Assembly (NCBI GenBank): GCA_945902775.1
Contig: CAMDMY010000014.1
Span: 1-45,416 of the forward strand
Origin: Chryseobacterium gleum
GTDB taxonomy: Bacteria > Bacteroidota > Bacteroidia > Flavobacteriales_D > Crocinitomicaceae
Direction: 5' to 3'
Length of the DNA stretch: 45,416 bases
Program-made: the position numbers and the translations under genes
Shown: one piece after another, positions 29,668-38,136 of the stretch
Position numbering within the stretch: the stretch's first letter is position 1
How the letters are laid out: every line of letters begins with the position of its first letter
Notes under the pieces: generated by a model
The model's input: the letters and a program-made list of their open reading frames with translations, nothing else
Told to the model about the DNA's origin: nothing
Databases searched by the model: none

Positions 29668-32610
29668 CTAATCTTCCAAATTTTCGTAAGGAATTTTTAT
29701 TATAACTCGCGTGCCAAATGAACCTTCTTCTAAATTAGATATTTGATATGGTCCGATAATTTCAAACCCTTTATTCAAAATCTTTTTAATAAGGTCGATT
29801 CGTTTATTTGTTATTTCCATTCCTTGCGACTTATGATCTCCATTATTAATAGACTTTTTTAAAATACTGTTATTAATTCCGATACCATTATCATCGATTT
29901 GAATAGTAAGTAAATCATTTTTCACGCTCAAATCGACCGTAATTTTACCTTCAAAATTTTCATTCGGTAGTATCCCATGAATAATACTATTCTCTATAAA
30001 TGGCTGCAACAACATTGCAGGGATAATAATAGAATCAGTATCAATATTATGTTTATTAATTATGTAGATAAACTTATCTTTAAATCGCATAGATTCTAGT
30101 GATAAGTATAATTCTAACCCTTCAATTTCCTGTGTAAGAGAAATCATGTTACCTTCTTCAGAAGTTGAGTCAAGATTTTTCCTTATCAGTTTTGCGAAAT
30201 TAGTTAAATAGCGATTAGCAGAAATCCTATCTTGCGAATTGATGAAGTATTGAATAGAATTGAGAGAATTGAAGATGAAATGTCTATTCATACTTGCATT
30301 TAACGACTTTTGTTCAAGTGATATTAACTTAGATTTGTATTCTAGCATTTCATTTTCGTTTTTTTCAATCTCTCTTTTTATCTTAAAACGAATTATACTA
30401 TAAATCAAAAATCCGATTAAAACAAGAATTGAAATATAAAACCACCAAGTTTTATAAAATGGAGACTTTATAGTAAAACGAATGTTTTTCTCAAGAGATT
30501 CTAAACCATTATCATCTATCACTTTTATTCTTAAATTATAATCTCCTGAAGACAAATCAGTAAATGAAATTATTGTATTTCTACTTTTAGGCGACCAAGT
30601 TTCATTTAGACCTTCGAGAAAAAATGAATATGATAAATGGTCATGATTTTTTAATGAAACTCCATCAATTTCAAAAATCAAATTATTTTTAAAATAAGGT
30701 AAAGATAAATCATCTGGAATACCACTTTCATCAAATGAATTAACATATTTTTTATAATCAAACTCTTTATAATTAAGTAGAATTGATTTTATATTTAGCT
30801 GGGGTTTAAAATTAACATATTCAGCAGAATTTTCTGAAAATTTAACTGTTCCTGAAGATGTACCAAACCACACATTTCCATTATGATCAAAATAACTTGA
30901 ATTTAAATTTGTTTCTAGATCAACTAGCCCTTCACTAGTGCCGAAATGCTTTATAGTAAAATGGAATTTGTCTGTAAATTTCGAAATAACATATAAACCA
31001 TCATTCGTGCCAACATACATTTTATTGTTATGAAAGTTTAAAAAATAAATAAGATTAGAAGATGGACTATTAGACACTATTACTCTTTTGATAGACTTTC
31101 CATCAAAATAAAAAAGACCTTCTTCTGTGCCTATCCAAATATTATTTTTTTTATCTTTTTCGATGCAATAAACCTCATTTTTAATTTCATTTATTTTGAT
31201 AAATACATTCTTCTTAAAAATGAATAAACCTTTCGAAGTAGCACAAATTAATTCATTATTTTTTAATGAAAACCCTCTAACTGTGCCGATTTTTTGATTT
31301 AATGAATTCTTAAAAAAATGAAAAACACCATCTTTAAAAAATGAAACACCATCTGTACCACCAACATACATTTGATTAGAACTTACTTTAAATAAACAGG
31401 TTATTGCATAACCTGGAACTCCATCTTTTGGAAAATAAGTCCTTACAATTTTATCATTTTTAATTTGAACTAATCCAGCATCTGTACCGAACCAATTGGA
31501 ACCACAAACATTTAAAGCTGATGACCATACTCTATTATCATCAAATTCAATAAATTTTAATTTCCCTGATTGTGTTTTTTTAATAACGCCTTTGTCAAAA
31601 GTTGAAAACCATAAATTTCTTTCAGAATCTTGATTAATATTTAACACTAAATCGGATGAAAAGCCTGAAATTTTATTAAAATGAATAAAATTTTCGTTAG
31701 GAAATCGAAGCAAACCTTTCCCTAGAGTTCCTAACCATATATTTTTTTGATGGTCTTCAAAAACACAACTAATTACTCCTATAGGCAATCCATTTTTTTC
31801 TCCAATAAAAGAAACATTTAATTTTTTATCAATTTTATAGAACCCTGTTTCAGTGCTTACCCAACAATTATTTTTAGAATCAACAAATAAACTTTTTAAT
31901 ATTATTTCATTTTCTGTCAAATTGATTTTAGAAATGCTTTTTCTTTTAACGTTATACGCAAATAAACCGTTTTCAAAAACACTGAAAATCAAACCATTGC
32001 TCCATTTTTCAATTCCAGAAACATTAAATTCTTTCATAGAATCTAGTGTCTTTAAATTCTTAAAATCATTTGTGAATACGATTCCATTTCTAGTGGCGAT
32101 ATAAACAGTGCTATCATAAATCTGCATATCCCTGATAAAATCACAATCAACTCCAGGTAAAAAAACCTTAACGATTTTATTTTTAATTAATTTAAATAAA
32201 CCTCCTCCATTCGTTCCTATATAAATTGAACCTTTGAACTTAATAATTGATTTAACATTAATAAATTTATTATCACCTTCAAGCGACCATTTTAGAAATT
32301 TTGATTTATCAATTAAAGTTACCCCCCCTTGATGTCCGACCCACAATTTGTTATCAATATAAGAGAGAGTTGATATTCTGTTATTAATTAAACCTGACTC
32401 AGATGAATAGGTAATAAAATCCTTACCATTGAAGCGAGCTAGCCCTCCAAGAGTTCCAACCCAAAGGTATCCATTAGAATCTTGAATAACAGATGTCACT
32501 TGAGATTGAGGTAATCCTGAAGAAGTACTATAAGAAACAAAAGAATAATTTTGTCCTAGTAAAGTAAAAAATGTAAATATTAGTGAAAAAAGAATTAAAA
32601 AGAATTTCAT
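29668..32610 (-). CDS. Propeller sensor histidine kinase, LytS-type
   Basis: A 980-aa membrane sensor. Residues 1-20 are a signal peptide. About 25-640 hold repeated two-component-regulator propeller blades (recurring NGYLWVGTLGGLARF-, NIWLGTLGKGL- and NVWFGTSSGT-like motifs). A Y_Y_Y domain follows at about 650-715, then one membrane helix near 722-742 (FYISILVLIGFLIYSIIRF). The cytoplasmic kinase has the H box MNRHFIFNSLNSIQYF (His near 777) and ends in an HATPase domain with NSIIHGI and DDNGIGI. The usual Pro before the H-box His (PHFIFN) is Arg here. Its start overlaps the response-regulator stop by one base. The ligand is unknown. Confidence 0.93.
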   Translation of the reverse strand: MKFFLILFSLIFTFFTLLGQNYSFVSYSTSSGLPQSQVTSVIQDSNGYLWVGTLGGLARFNGKDFITYSSESGLINNRISTLSYIDNKLWVGHQGGVTLIDKSKFLKWSLEGDNKFINVKSIIKFKGSIYIGTNGGGLFKLIKNKIVKVFLPGVDCDFIRDMQIYDSTVYIATRNGIVFTNDFKNLKTLDSMKEFNVSGIEKWSNGLIFSVFENGLFAYNVKRKSISKINLTENEIILKSLFVDSKNNCWVSTETGFYKIDKKLNVSFIGEKNGLPIGVISCVFEDHQKNIWLGTLGKGLLRFPNENFIHFNKISGFSSDLVLNINQDSERNLWFSTFDKGVIKKTQSGKLKFIEFDDNRVWSSALNVCGSNWFGTDAGLVQIKNDKIVRTYFPKDGVPGYAITCLFKVSSNQMYVGGTDGVSFFKDGVFHFFKNSLNQKIGTVRGFSLKNNELICATSKGLFIFKKNVFIKINEIKNEVYCIEKDKKNNIWIGTEEGLFYFDGKSIKRVIVSNSPSSNLIYFLNFHNNKMYVGTNDGLYVISKFTDKFHFTIKHFGTSEGLVDLETNLNSSYFDHNGNVWFGTSSGTVKFSENSAEYVNFKPQLNIKSILLNYKEFDYKKYVNSFDESGIPDDLSLPYFKNNLIFEIDGVSLKNHDHLSYSFFLEGLNETWSPKSRNTIISFTDLSSGDYNLRIKVIDDNGLESLEKNIRFTIKSPFYKTWWFYISILVLIGFLIYSIIRFKIKREIEKNENEMLEYKSKLISLEQKSLNASMNRHFIFNSLNSIQYFINSQDRISANRYLTNFAKLIRKNLDSTSEEGNMISLTQEIEGLELYLSLESMRFKDKFIYIINKHNIDTDSIIIPAMLLQPFIENSIIHGILPNENFEGKITVDLSVKNDLLTIQIDDNGIGINNSILKKSINNGDHKSQGMEITNKRIDLIKKILNKGFEIIGPYQISNLEEGSFGTRVIIKIPYENLED

Positions 32611-33389
32611 TAATAAGCGTCTTTTAACATTTTAACAAATTCAGAAACTCGATTTCTTGCAACAGGTATTTGAAGTCCATTTTTCATCAATGCAAAATGA
32701 CCGTCCTCATGTAAATAACCAGTTAATCTATCTAAATTGATAATATGAGATTTATGAATTCTACAAAATTTGGTAGGATCGAGAATATTTTCATACACTT
32801 TTAATGTTCTGGTATCTAAATATCTTGATCCATCTTCAAAATAAATTGTCGTACAATTTCCACTCGCTTCTAAATGAACAATACTATCATCCTCAATTAT
32901 TTTTAAACCCTTTGTATGGCTAATTGCAATTCGATTATTAGGTTTATTTCTAATTAAGGTATCTGATAAATTTCTTAAAGAATTAAAATAGGTAGGAAAA
33001 CTTTGTGGATTTTCATTATAGATCCTTTTAGCGTCTACAAGTTTTGCTACAGAAATTAATAATTCATCTATATCTATTGGTTTTAGAAGATAATATGCGG
33101 CATTAGCATTAAAAGCTTTAATAGCAAAATCTTTAAATGCTGTAACAAAAACTACCAAAAAATCTTTAGCCTCAATCTCATCCAACAATTCAAATCCTTC
33201 AGATCCTGAAGGCATTCGAATGTCAAGAAAAACAACATCAGGTTTTGAGGATTCAATGATAGCTTTGGCTTGCTCTTTTCGAGATGCCTCACCTATAACT
33301 TCTATTTCAGGACAAAATTCTTCTAATAATAAAATTAGATTTTTTCTTGCGAACTCTTCGTCATCTACAACAATTGCTCTTAATTTCAT
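32610..33389 (-). CDS. LytTR-family response regulator
   Basis: A 259-aa transcription factor paired with the downstream kinase. The receiver domain (about 1-125) has the acidic pair VVDDEE at 7-12, phospho-acceptor Asp56 in VFLDIRMP, and Lys103 in LLKPID. The LytTR DNA-binding domain (about 150-257) has the typical pieces LEASGNCTTIYFEDG, FCRIHKSHIINLDRL and PVARNRVSEF. The one-base overlap with the kinase indicates coupled translation. No LytTR target repeat was recognised in the 136 bp upstream, so the regulon is unknown. Confidence 0.93.
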   Translation of the reverse strand: MKLRAIVVDDEEFARKNLILLLEEFCPEIEVIGEASRKEQAKAIIESSKPDVVFLDIRMPSGSEGFELLDEIEAKDFLVVFVTAFKDFAIKAFNANAAYYLLKPIDIDELLISVAKLVDAKRIYNENPQSFPTYFNSLRNLSDTLIRNKPNNRIAISHTKGLKIIEDDSIVHLEASGNCTTIYFEDGSRYLDTRTLKVYENILDPTKFCRIHKSHIINLDRLTGYLHEDGHFALMKNGLQIPVARNRVSEFVKMLKDAY

Positions 33390-33507
33390 AATCTATCTAT
33401 TTAAAATGTTAGAATTTTAGTTTTATTAATGTAAGATAGTTAATTATTTGAAATTGAAAATAATAAATTCAACACATAAAATTAAAAAAACACCCTATCA
33501 CTCTTAA

Positions 33508-33545
33508 TTTTAAACAGTTCAAACTTTAACTATTACTGTTTAAAA
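33508..33545 (-). repeat. 11-bp inverted repeat over the end of the hydrolase gene
   Basis: TTTTAAACAGT (33508-33518) is exactly complementary to ACTGTTTAAAA (33535-33545) with a 16-base loop, spanning the hydrolase stop codon. No T tract follows at once on the minus strand (an A-run lies about 18 bp on, at 33484-33490). It is therefore at best a weak terminator and may be a chance AT-rich pairing. Confidence 0.35.
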
Positions 33546-34317
33546 TATATTTACAAATGGAATCTTTGACGACTAAAGGTGATTGTATATGAGCCATATG
33601 TCCTACCTCTTTTATTAAAACGTATTTTATAGTGAATTCAGAAATCATTTTTTCCATTAAATCTTTCGTTACCATAGAATCGTTTTCTCCCTGAATAATT
33701 AAAAAATCCGATTCAAAATTTGCTATTAGATTAGTGAAATCAGCTCTATTTCTCATAGCTAATGATGAATAAGCAATATCATGCTCACTCATTAATAAAG
33801 CCTCATTTAATAAAATAGAAATTTGATTTTTATACTTATTTGGTTCATTGAAGAGATTTGGAATAGCGGTATGTAAAAAAAGATCTTTATTTTGAAATAC
33901 AATTTCTGCCACCCTTAATCTATCGTTCTTTTTTAAATCACTATCAACCCAAAAATTAGAATTTAATAATACAACCTTATGACAATCAAACATCTTGATT
34001 AAATTATTTATACTTTTATTTTTAATTGAAAGAGCAACATAACCTCCCATTGAATGTCCAACAATTGAAAAACTTCGAATTTTCAAATCTGATAATACCT
34101 CCAAAACCTTCTCTGCCATAAATTGAATTGAAGGCTCCTTTTCATCTTCGTTCAATGATTCTCCATGACCAGGTAAATCAATCAAAATTGATTGAAAAGG
34201 AAAATTTTCAATCTGAATATATTCCCACATAGATATAGATTCTAAAAATCCATGTAGAAAAACAACTGGATAACCTTCGCCTACAATTTTATAATTCAAA
34301 GTATTCGAAAAAACCAT
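33526..34317 (-). CDS. Alpha/beta-fold hydrolase
   Basis: A 263-aa cytoplasmic serine hydrolase of the MenH/haloperoxidase-like group. The oxyanion region VVFLHGFLES is at about 18-27. The nucleophile elbow VGHSMGG has Ser89, Asp212 is in QGENDSMV and His240 in VGHMAH, completing a catalytic triad. Substrate cannot be assigned. It starts 11 bp after the aminopeptidase gene and is likely co-transcribed with it. Confidence 0.85.
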   Translation of the reverse strand: MVFSNTLNYKIVGEGYPVVFLHGFLESISMWEYIQIENFPFQSILIDLPGHGESLNEDEKEPSIQFMAEKVLEVLSDLKIRSFSIVGHSMGGYVALSIKNKSINNLIKMFDCHKVVLLNSNFWVDSDLKKNDRLRVAEIVFQNKDLFLHTAIPNLFNEPNKYKNQISILLNEALLMSEHDIAYSSLAMRNRADFTNLIANFESDFLIIQGENDSMVTKDLMEKMISEFTIKYVLIKEVGHMAHIQSPLVVKDSICKYILNSNS

Positions 34318-34328
34318 GATTAATTAAA

Positions 34329-35621
34329 TTACAAATTCATCAATGACTCAATCTCATCTAATTCCAACGGGATATTTTTCATTAAATTAAAAGGTCCACC
34401 TGTTCTTTGAATAACCAAATCATCTTCTAATCTGATACCTAAATTCTCTTCTGGAATATAAATTCCAGGCTCACAAGTAAACACCATTCCTTCTTGCATA
34501 GGCTCATTCCAAGGCCCTACATCATGTGTGTCTAAACCTAAATAATGTGAAGTGCCATGCATAAAATATTTTTTATATGCAGGCCAATCAGGATTTTGAT
34601 TCTTAACATCTGTTTTATCAATCAATCCTAAATTAATTAATTGAGACTCCATTATCAAGCCTACTTCTTTGTGATATTCTGCCAATATTGTTCCTGGCAT
34701 CAATAATTTTTCAGCTTCTTTTTTCACGTGTAAAACAGCATTGTAAACTTGTTTCTGACGAGCAGTATATTTACCACTTACAGGAATACACCTTGTTAAA
34801 TCAGAAGCATAATTTGCGTATTCTGCTGCAACATCTAACAAAATCACATCTCCACCATTACATTGCTTATTATTATCAATATAATGTAAAACGCATGCGT
34901 TTTTACCAGATGCAATTATTGGAGTGTAAGCAAATCCTTTAGATCTATTTCTTATAAATTCGTGTGCTAATTCAGCTTCTATTTCATATTCCCAAACACC
35001 TGGTTTCGTAAAAGATAATAATCTTCTAAAACCAGCCTCAGTAATATTACACGCTCTTTGCATTAATTCAATTTCAATCTGGCTTTTAATTGCCCTAAGT
35101 CGATGTAAAATTGGTGCGCTTTTTTGAACTTTATGAGCTGGGTATTCTTTTTTTACATATTGTATAAAACGATCTTCTCTAGTTTCAACTTCAGTAACTG
35201 CTCTCAAATGCTCGTTTGTATTTAGGTAAATAGTTTCAGCTTCAACCATCATTTGTTTGAAAATATTTTGAAACTGATCTAACCAGTAAACCGTTTTAAT
35301 TCCAGAAACACTTAAAGCCGACTCTTTATCTAACTTTTCGCCTTCCCAAATTGCAATATGCTCATTCGTCTCTTTCAAAAATAAGACTTCACGGTGCTTT
35401 TCATTAGAACACGATGGAAATAATATTAAAATACTTTCTTCTTGATCAACACCTGATAAATACAATATATCTCGATGTTGCTGAAAAGGCATTGTACTAT
35501 CAGCACTTATTGGAAAGATATCATTTGAATTAAAAACAGCTATAGAATTTGAAGTCATATTTGAACAAAATCTTTTTCTATTTTCTATATATAATTGATT
35601 ATCAATTTTTTCGTATTTCAT
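34329..35621 (-). CDS. pepP: Xaa-Pro aminopeptidase (M24B)
   Basis: Dimetal enzyme that removes an N-terminal residue before proline. The 430-aa product has the aminopeptidase P N-terminal domain (about 1-135) and the M24 pita-bread domain. The metal-ligand motifs are in order: DVAAEYANYASDLTR (two Asp), HGTSHYLGLDTHDVG (His), FTCEPGIY (Glu) and GIRLEDDLVI (Glu). It is cytoplasmic, with no signal peptide. The downstream alpha/beta hydrolase seems to share its transcript. The symbol is given from family resemblance to PepP. Confidence 0.9.
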   Translation of the reverse strand: MKYEKIDNQLYIENRKRFCSNMTSNSIAVFNSNDIFPISADSTMPFQQHRDILYLSGVDQEESILILFPSCSNEKHREVLFLKETNEHIAIWEGEKLDKESALSVSGIKTVYWLDQFQNIFKQMMVEAETIYLNTNEHLRAVTEVETREDRFIQYVKKEYPAHKVQKSAPILHRLRAIKSQIEIELMQRACNITEAGFRRLLSFTKPGVWEYEIEAELAHEFIRNRSKGFAYTPIIASGKNACVLHYIDNNKQCNGGDVILLDVAAEYANYASDLTRCIPVSGKYTARQKQVYNAVLHVKKEAEKLLMPGTILAEYHKEVGLIMESQLINLGLIDKTDVKNQNPDWPAYKKYFMHGTSHYLGLDTHDVGPWNEPMQEGMVFTCEPGIYIPEENLGIRLEDDLVIQRTGGPFNLMKNIPLELDEIESLMNL

Positions 35622-35698
35622 TTCAGCTGTTTTTAAAGTTAGAAAAGTATGAAATTAAGAAAAAGATACCTGTTTTTTACAATAATATAAAAAAATAA

Positions 35699-35729
35699 CA
35701 TCAGAACGTAAATACTTTATGTTCTGATG
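35699..35729. repeat. 14-bp hairpin between divergent genes, terminator-like on the minus strand
   Basis: Bases 35699-35712 pair with 35716-35729 (CATCAGAAC with GTTCTGATG, continued by AT pairs with one G-T mismatch), leaving a 3-base loop. An A-rich stretch directly to the left (35689-35698) would be a T tract on the minus strand. Yet no minus-strand gene lies upstream, since the neighbours are divergent. It is an orphan terminator, a leader element, or a dispersed palindrome. Confidence 0.55.
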
Positions 35730-35764
35730 AAGGAAATTTGTACTATAATTAAAACAATAGAAAG

Positions 35765-36088
35765 ATGAAAGCACATTTCGACAAATTAAATATTAAAAAA
35801 ATATATTTTGAAACAGGGGAGTCAGATGTTACAGTAAAAGCGCAAGTTTTATCTGGAAATTTATCATACGAATCTGATATAATTATAGATTTTTCAGACT
35901 TAAACTTGCTACTAAATCAGATGCAAAAAGTAGTAAATGAAGAAATCCAATTATCGTCTTTATTTGAAAGCGAAAAAATGTATAATGGAAATTTACTATA
36001 TACATTAGAAATAGAGAAAAAAATAGCCGATTCAATCTTAATAGAGAAATTAAGTTTCAATAATCCAGTTAGACAAATCCGAGCATAA
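35765..36088 (+). CDS. Hypothetical protein, 107 aa
   Basis: Not recognised. It is a small soluble protein with no signal peptide or membrane segment. Secondary structure seems to be beta-strand pairs (KKIYFETGESDVTVKAQVL, NLSYESDIIIDFSDL) followed by a helix (LNLLLNQMQKVVNEEIQL) and another beta part (GNLLYTLEIEKKIADSI). Codon use matches the neighbours. A hairpin that can act as terminator lies just behind the stop. It is divergent from pepP. Confidence 0.65.
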   Translation: MKAHFDKLNIKKIYFETGESDVTVKAQVLSGNLSYESDIIIDFSDLNLLLNQMQKVVNEEIQLSSLFESEKMYNGNLLYTLEIEKKIADSILIEKLSFNNPVRQIRA

Positions 36089-36093
36089 ATTTG

Positions 36094-36123
36094 ATTCAAT
36101 CTACTATTTAGTAGTTGAATTTT
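36094..36123 (+). terminator. Possible intrinsic terminator after the 107-aa gene
   Basis: ATTCAA-T-CTACTA (36094-36106) pairs with TAGTAG-TTGAAT (36109-36120) with one bulged base and a 2-base loop, followed by TTT. The short T run makes it a moderate candidate. Confidence 0.45.
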
Positions 36124-36207
36124 AAGAAAAAACATACTTATTAAAAATTTAATTGTAAATTAGTCTTCTACTTCACAGTATATTGCATACAGATTTAATT
36201 AAAGACT

Positions 36208-36846
36208 ATGAAATTTAAGTTTATTATTTTTATTGTAATCACCTTATTTACAGTGCTTTCTTGTATAAAACACGAAATAATTCCTGCACCAATACCAACC
36301 GTTACTCTAACATCTAAATTTTCAGGAATTGTAAATGGAGTTCCTGTAGAATTAAATGATGGTGTCTCGGGATACAGTTGTATACCTACCCAAGATAAAA
36401 ATCTATTAACTTCACCTAATTTATCTTCAGCTATATTTTACGCTGAAATGTTTTCTTTGAATGAAAAAAAAGCATTCAGAATTGGTTTAGGTAAAGCCTA
36501 TTGGGACGCAAGTTCTTCAAGCGATCCAAGTTTAAATATATTTAAAGAATTCTTCACTAAACCTTCAAATGTATTACCAGTATACAAAGACGATTGTTCT
36601 CTAGGATTTAATGTTAGGTATACAGATTTAAACGGGACAATTTATACTTCAAGAGACACAAGTACACAATTTCAAAATGTCAAATTCACAAACATAATTC
36701 AAGAATCAGATGCTACTGGAGATTATTCAAAATTCATTTGTACTTTTAACTGTTATGTATATTATTTGAGCGGACCTAATCCTCCATTAGGATTAGATTC
36801 AGTTAAAATTCAAAATGGTCAATTAAAAGGGTGGTTTAAAAAATAA
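36208..36846 (+). CDS. Lipoprotein of unknown function
   Basis: A 212-aa protein with a lipoprotein signal peptide (residues 1-19, lipobox TVLSC). The mature domain is beta-rich, with TSKFSGIVNGVPVELND near its start and a repeated Tyr/Asp character. Four cysteines in the mature part (in YSCIP, DDCSL, FICTF and NCYVY) could form two disulphides. No family is recognised; such lipoproteins are common in Bacteroidota genomes. It stands 25 bp before the amidotransferase-like gene and may share its transcript. Confidence 0.7.
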   Translation: MKFKFIIFIVITLFTVLSCIKHEIIPAPIPTVTLTSKFSGIVNGVPVELNDGVSGYSCIPTQDKNLLTSPNLSSAIFYAEMFSLNEKKAFRIGLGKAYWDASSSSDPSLNIFKEFFTKPSNVLPVYKDDCSLGFNVRYTDLNGTIYTSRDTSTQFQNVKFTNIIQESDATGDYSKFICTFNCYVYYLSGPNPPLGLDSVKIQNGQLKGWFKK

Positions 36847-36871
36847 TCTCAATTTAAAATTAACTACTAAT

Positions 36872-37561
36872 ATGAGCATAAGTCTAAAAATAGCTATCAT
36901 TGGAGATTACAACTTTACTTATAACTCTCATCAAGCAACAAATTTAGCACTTGATCATTCTGCTCGTTTTTTAGATATTGAAATCAGTTATTATTGGATA
37001 AAAATAAATGAGGCAGCTCAAATAAAGATACAATTATTCGAGCAATATGATGGCGTTTGGGTTGCTCCTGGGCCTTTTAAGAATTCATTTTTTTTAAACG
37101 GAATAGTAGATACACTTCTTCAATTAAAAACACCTGTTCTTCTTACAGGAGAGAGCTTTAAAACATTAGTTGAAGTATTAGTTACTAGAAATAAATTAAA
37201 TCCAAACGGAGAAAAATTAATTTCAGAAAACCTGGTAGATGGACAACAATTTGAAAGACTTTCTTTAATCCCTAATTCAAAAGAATTTATTCAGATTTAT
37301 GAAAATCACAATACAATTGAGTTAACTTCTTCAAGATATAGCATTTATCCTCAGTTGATTACTCAGTTAGAGGACAAATTAATAGATATTGAGGCATATA
37401 ATGAATTTGAAGAACCAGAGGTTGTTAGTCTTAAAAATCACAATTTCTTTTTATCATGTGGATGTTGTCCACAAATTTCTTCTACACGTGAAATAGCTCA
37501 CCCACTAATCTATACATTTATGAAAGCGTGTATGATCTATTCACAAAAAGGAAATGAATAG
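36872..37561 (+). CDS. CTP synthase C-terminal region-related (seleno)protein family, degenerate amidotransferase
   Basis: A 229-aa protein with a class I glutamine-amidotransferase-like fold, resembling the family named after the CTP synthase C-terminus. Visible features are KIAIIGDYNFTYNSHQAT at the start, YDGVWVAPGPF near 59-69 and PVLLTGESFKTLVEVL near 88-103. The nucleophile elbow there reads TGESF, not GTCGGF, so the catalytic Cys is missing. Near the C-terminus FFLSCGCCPQISS (192-204) puts three Cys in four positions, next to HPLIYTFMKAC. Glutaminase activity is therefore unlikely; a redox or metal role for the CGCC motif is speculation. It lies 25 bp after a lipoprotein gene and 5 bp before the convergent rnhA. 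Confidence 0.7.
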   Translation: MSISLKIAIIGDYNFTYNSHQATNLALDHSARFLDIEISYYWIKINEAAQIKIQLFEQYDGVWVAPGPFKNSFFLNGIVDTLLQLKTPVLLTGESFKTLVEVLVTRNKLNPNGEKLISENLVDGQQFERLSLIPNSKEFIQIYENHNTIELTSSRYSIYPQLITQLEDKLIDIEAYNEFEEPEVVSLKNHNFFLSCGCCPQISSTREIAHPLIYTFMKACMIYSQKGNE

Positions 37562-37566
37562 TTAAT

Positions 37567-38040
37567 TTAAATTAATTCATTTTTTTCTCTCTCCCTTTCA
37601 AAAAAATCATCTATTTTAAGTTTTTCGCCCTCTGCTGCAGCAACCGCTAAAACATCACACCTTTCATTTTCAATATGCCCTGCGTGACCTTTTACCCAAT
37701 GAAAAACAAGGTTAAATTTAGGATGGATTTCTAAATACCTTAACCAAAGATCTTTATTCTTTTTGCCTTTAAAACCTGTTTTCACCCAATTAAAAACCCA
37801 TTTTTTTGAAATACTATCAATTACATATTTCGAATCAGAGTATATGTGAACTGGATATTGATTTGTTTTCAATGACTCTAAAGCAACAATAACTGCAAGT
37901 AATTCCATTCGATTATTTGTCGTCATTCTAAATCCTTCAGAAAGTTCTTTAACTACATCATTAAATCGTAAAAGAACACCATAACCACCTCTTCCAGGAT
38001 TTCCTTTTGCTGCACCGTCTGTGAATATTTCGATTTTCAT
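37567..38040 (-). CDS. rnhA: Ribonuclease HI
   Basis: Removes RNA from RNA-DNA hybrids (R-loops, primers). The 157-aa protein has the complete catalytic set: Asp8 in IFTDGAAKGNPG, Glu46 in NNRMELLAV, Asp69 in YSDSKYV and Asp129 in NERCDVLA, with the His loop KGHAGH just before. The basic-protrusion region (KTGFKGKKNKDLW) is present, as in the E. coli enzyme. It is on the same strand as metH, separated from it by a 96-bp spacer with a nested hairpin. Confidence 0.95.
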   Translation of the reverse strand: MKIEIFTDGAAKGNPGRGGYGVLLRFNDVVKELSEGFRMTTNNRMELLAVIVALESLKTNQYPVHIYSDSKYVIDSISKKWVFNWVKTGFKGKKNKDLWLRYLEIHPKFNLVFHWVKGHAGHIENERCDVLAVAAAEGEKLKIDDFFEREREKNELI

Positions 38041-38065
38041 AATGTAAAGATAAGAAATAGACTTT

Positions 38066-38126
38066 AAGATAATAAGATCAAAGACTCAAGACTTATTAGT
38101 CTTTAAATCTTTCATCTTATTATCTT
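38066..38126. repeat. Nested hairpin between metH and rnhA
   Basis: AAGATAATAAGAT (38066-38078) is exactly complementary to 38114-38126, and inside it AAAGACT (38080-38086) pairs with AGTCTTT (38098-38104). A competing small hairpin, AAGACT/AGTCTT around TTAT, uses part of the same bases. There is no T tract after either side, so it is not a plain terminator. Confidence 0.6.
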
Positions 38127-38136
38127 GACTCTATAT

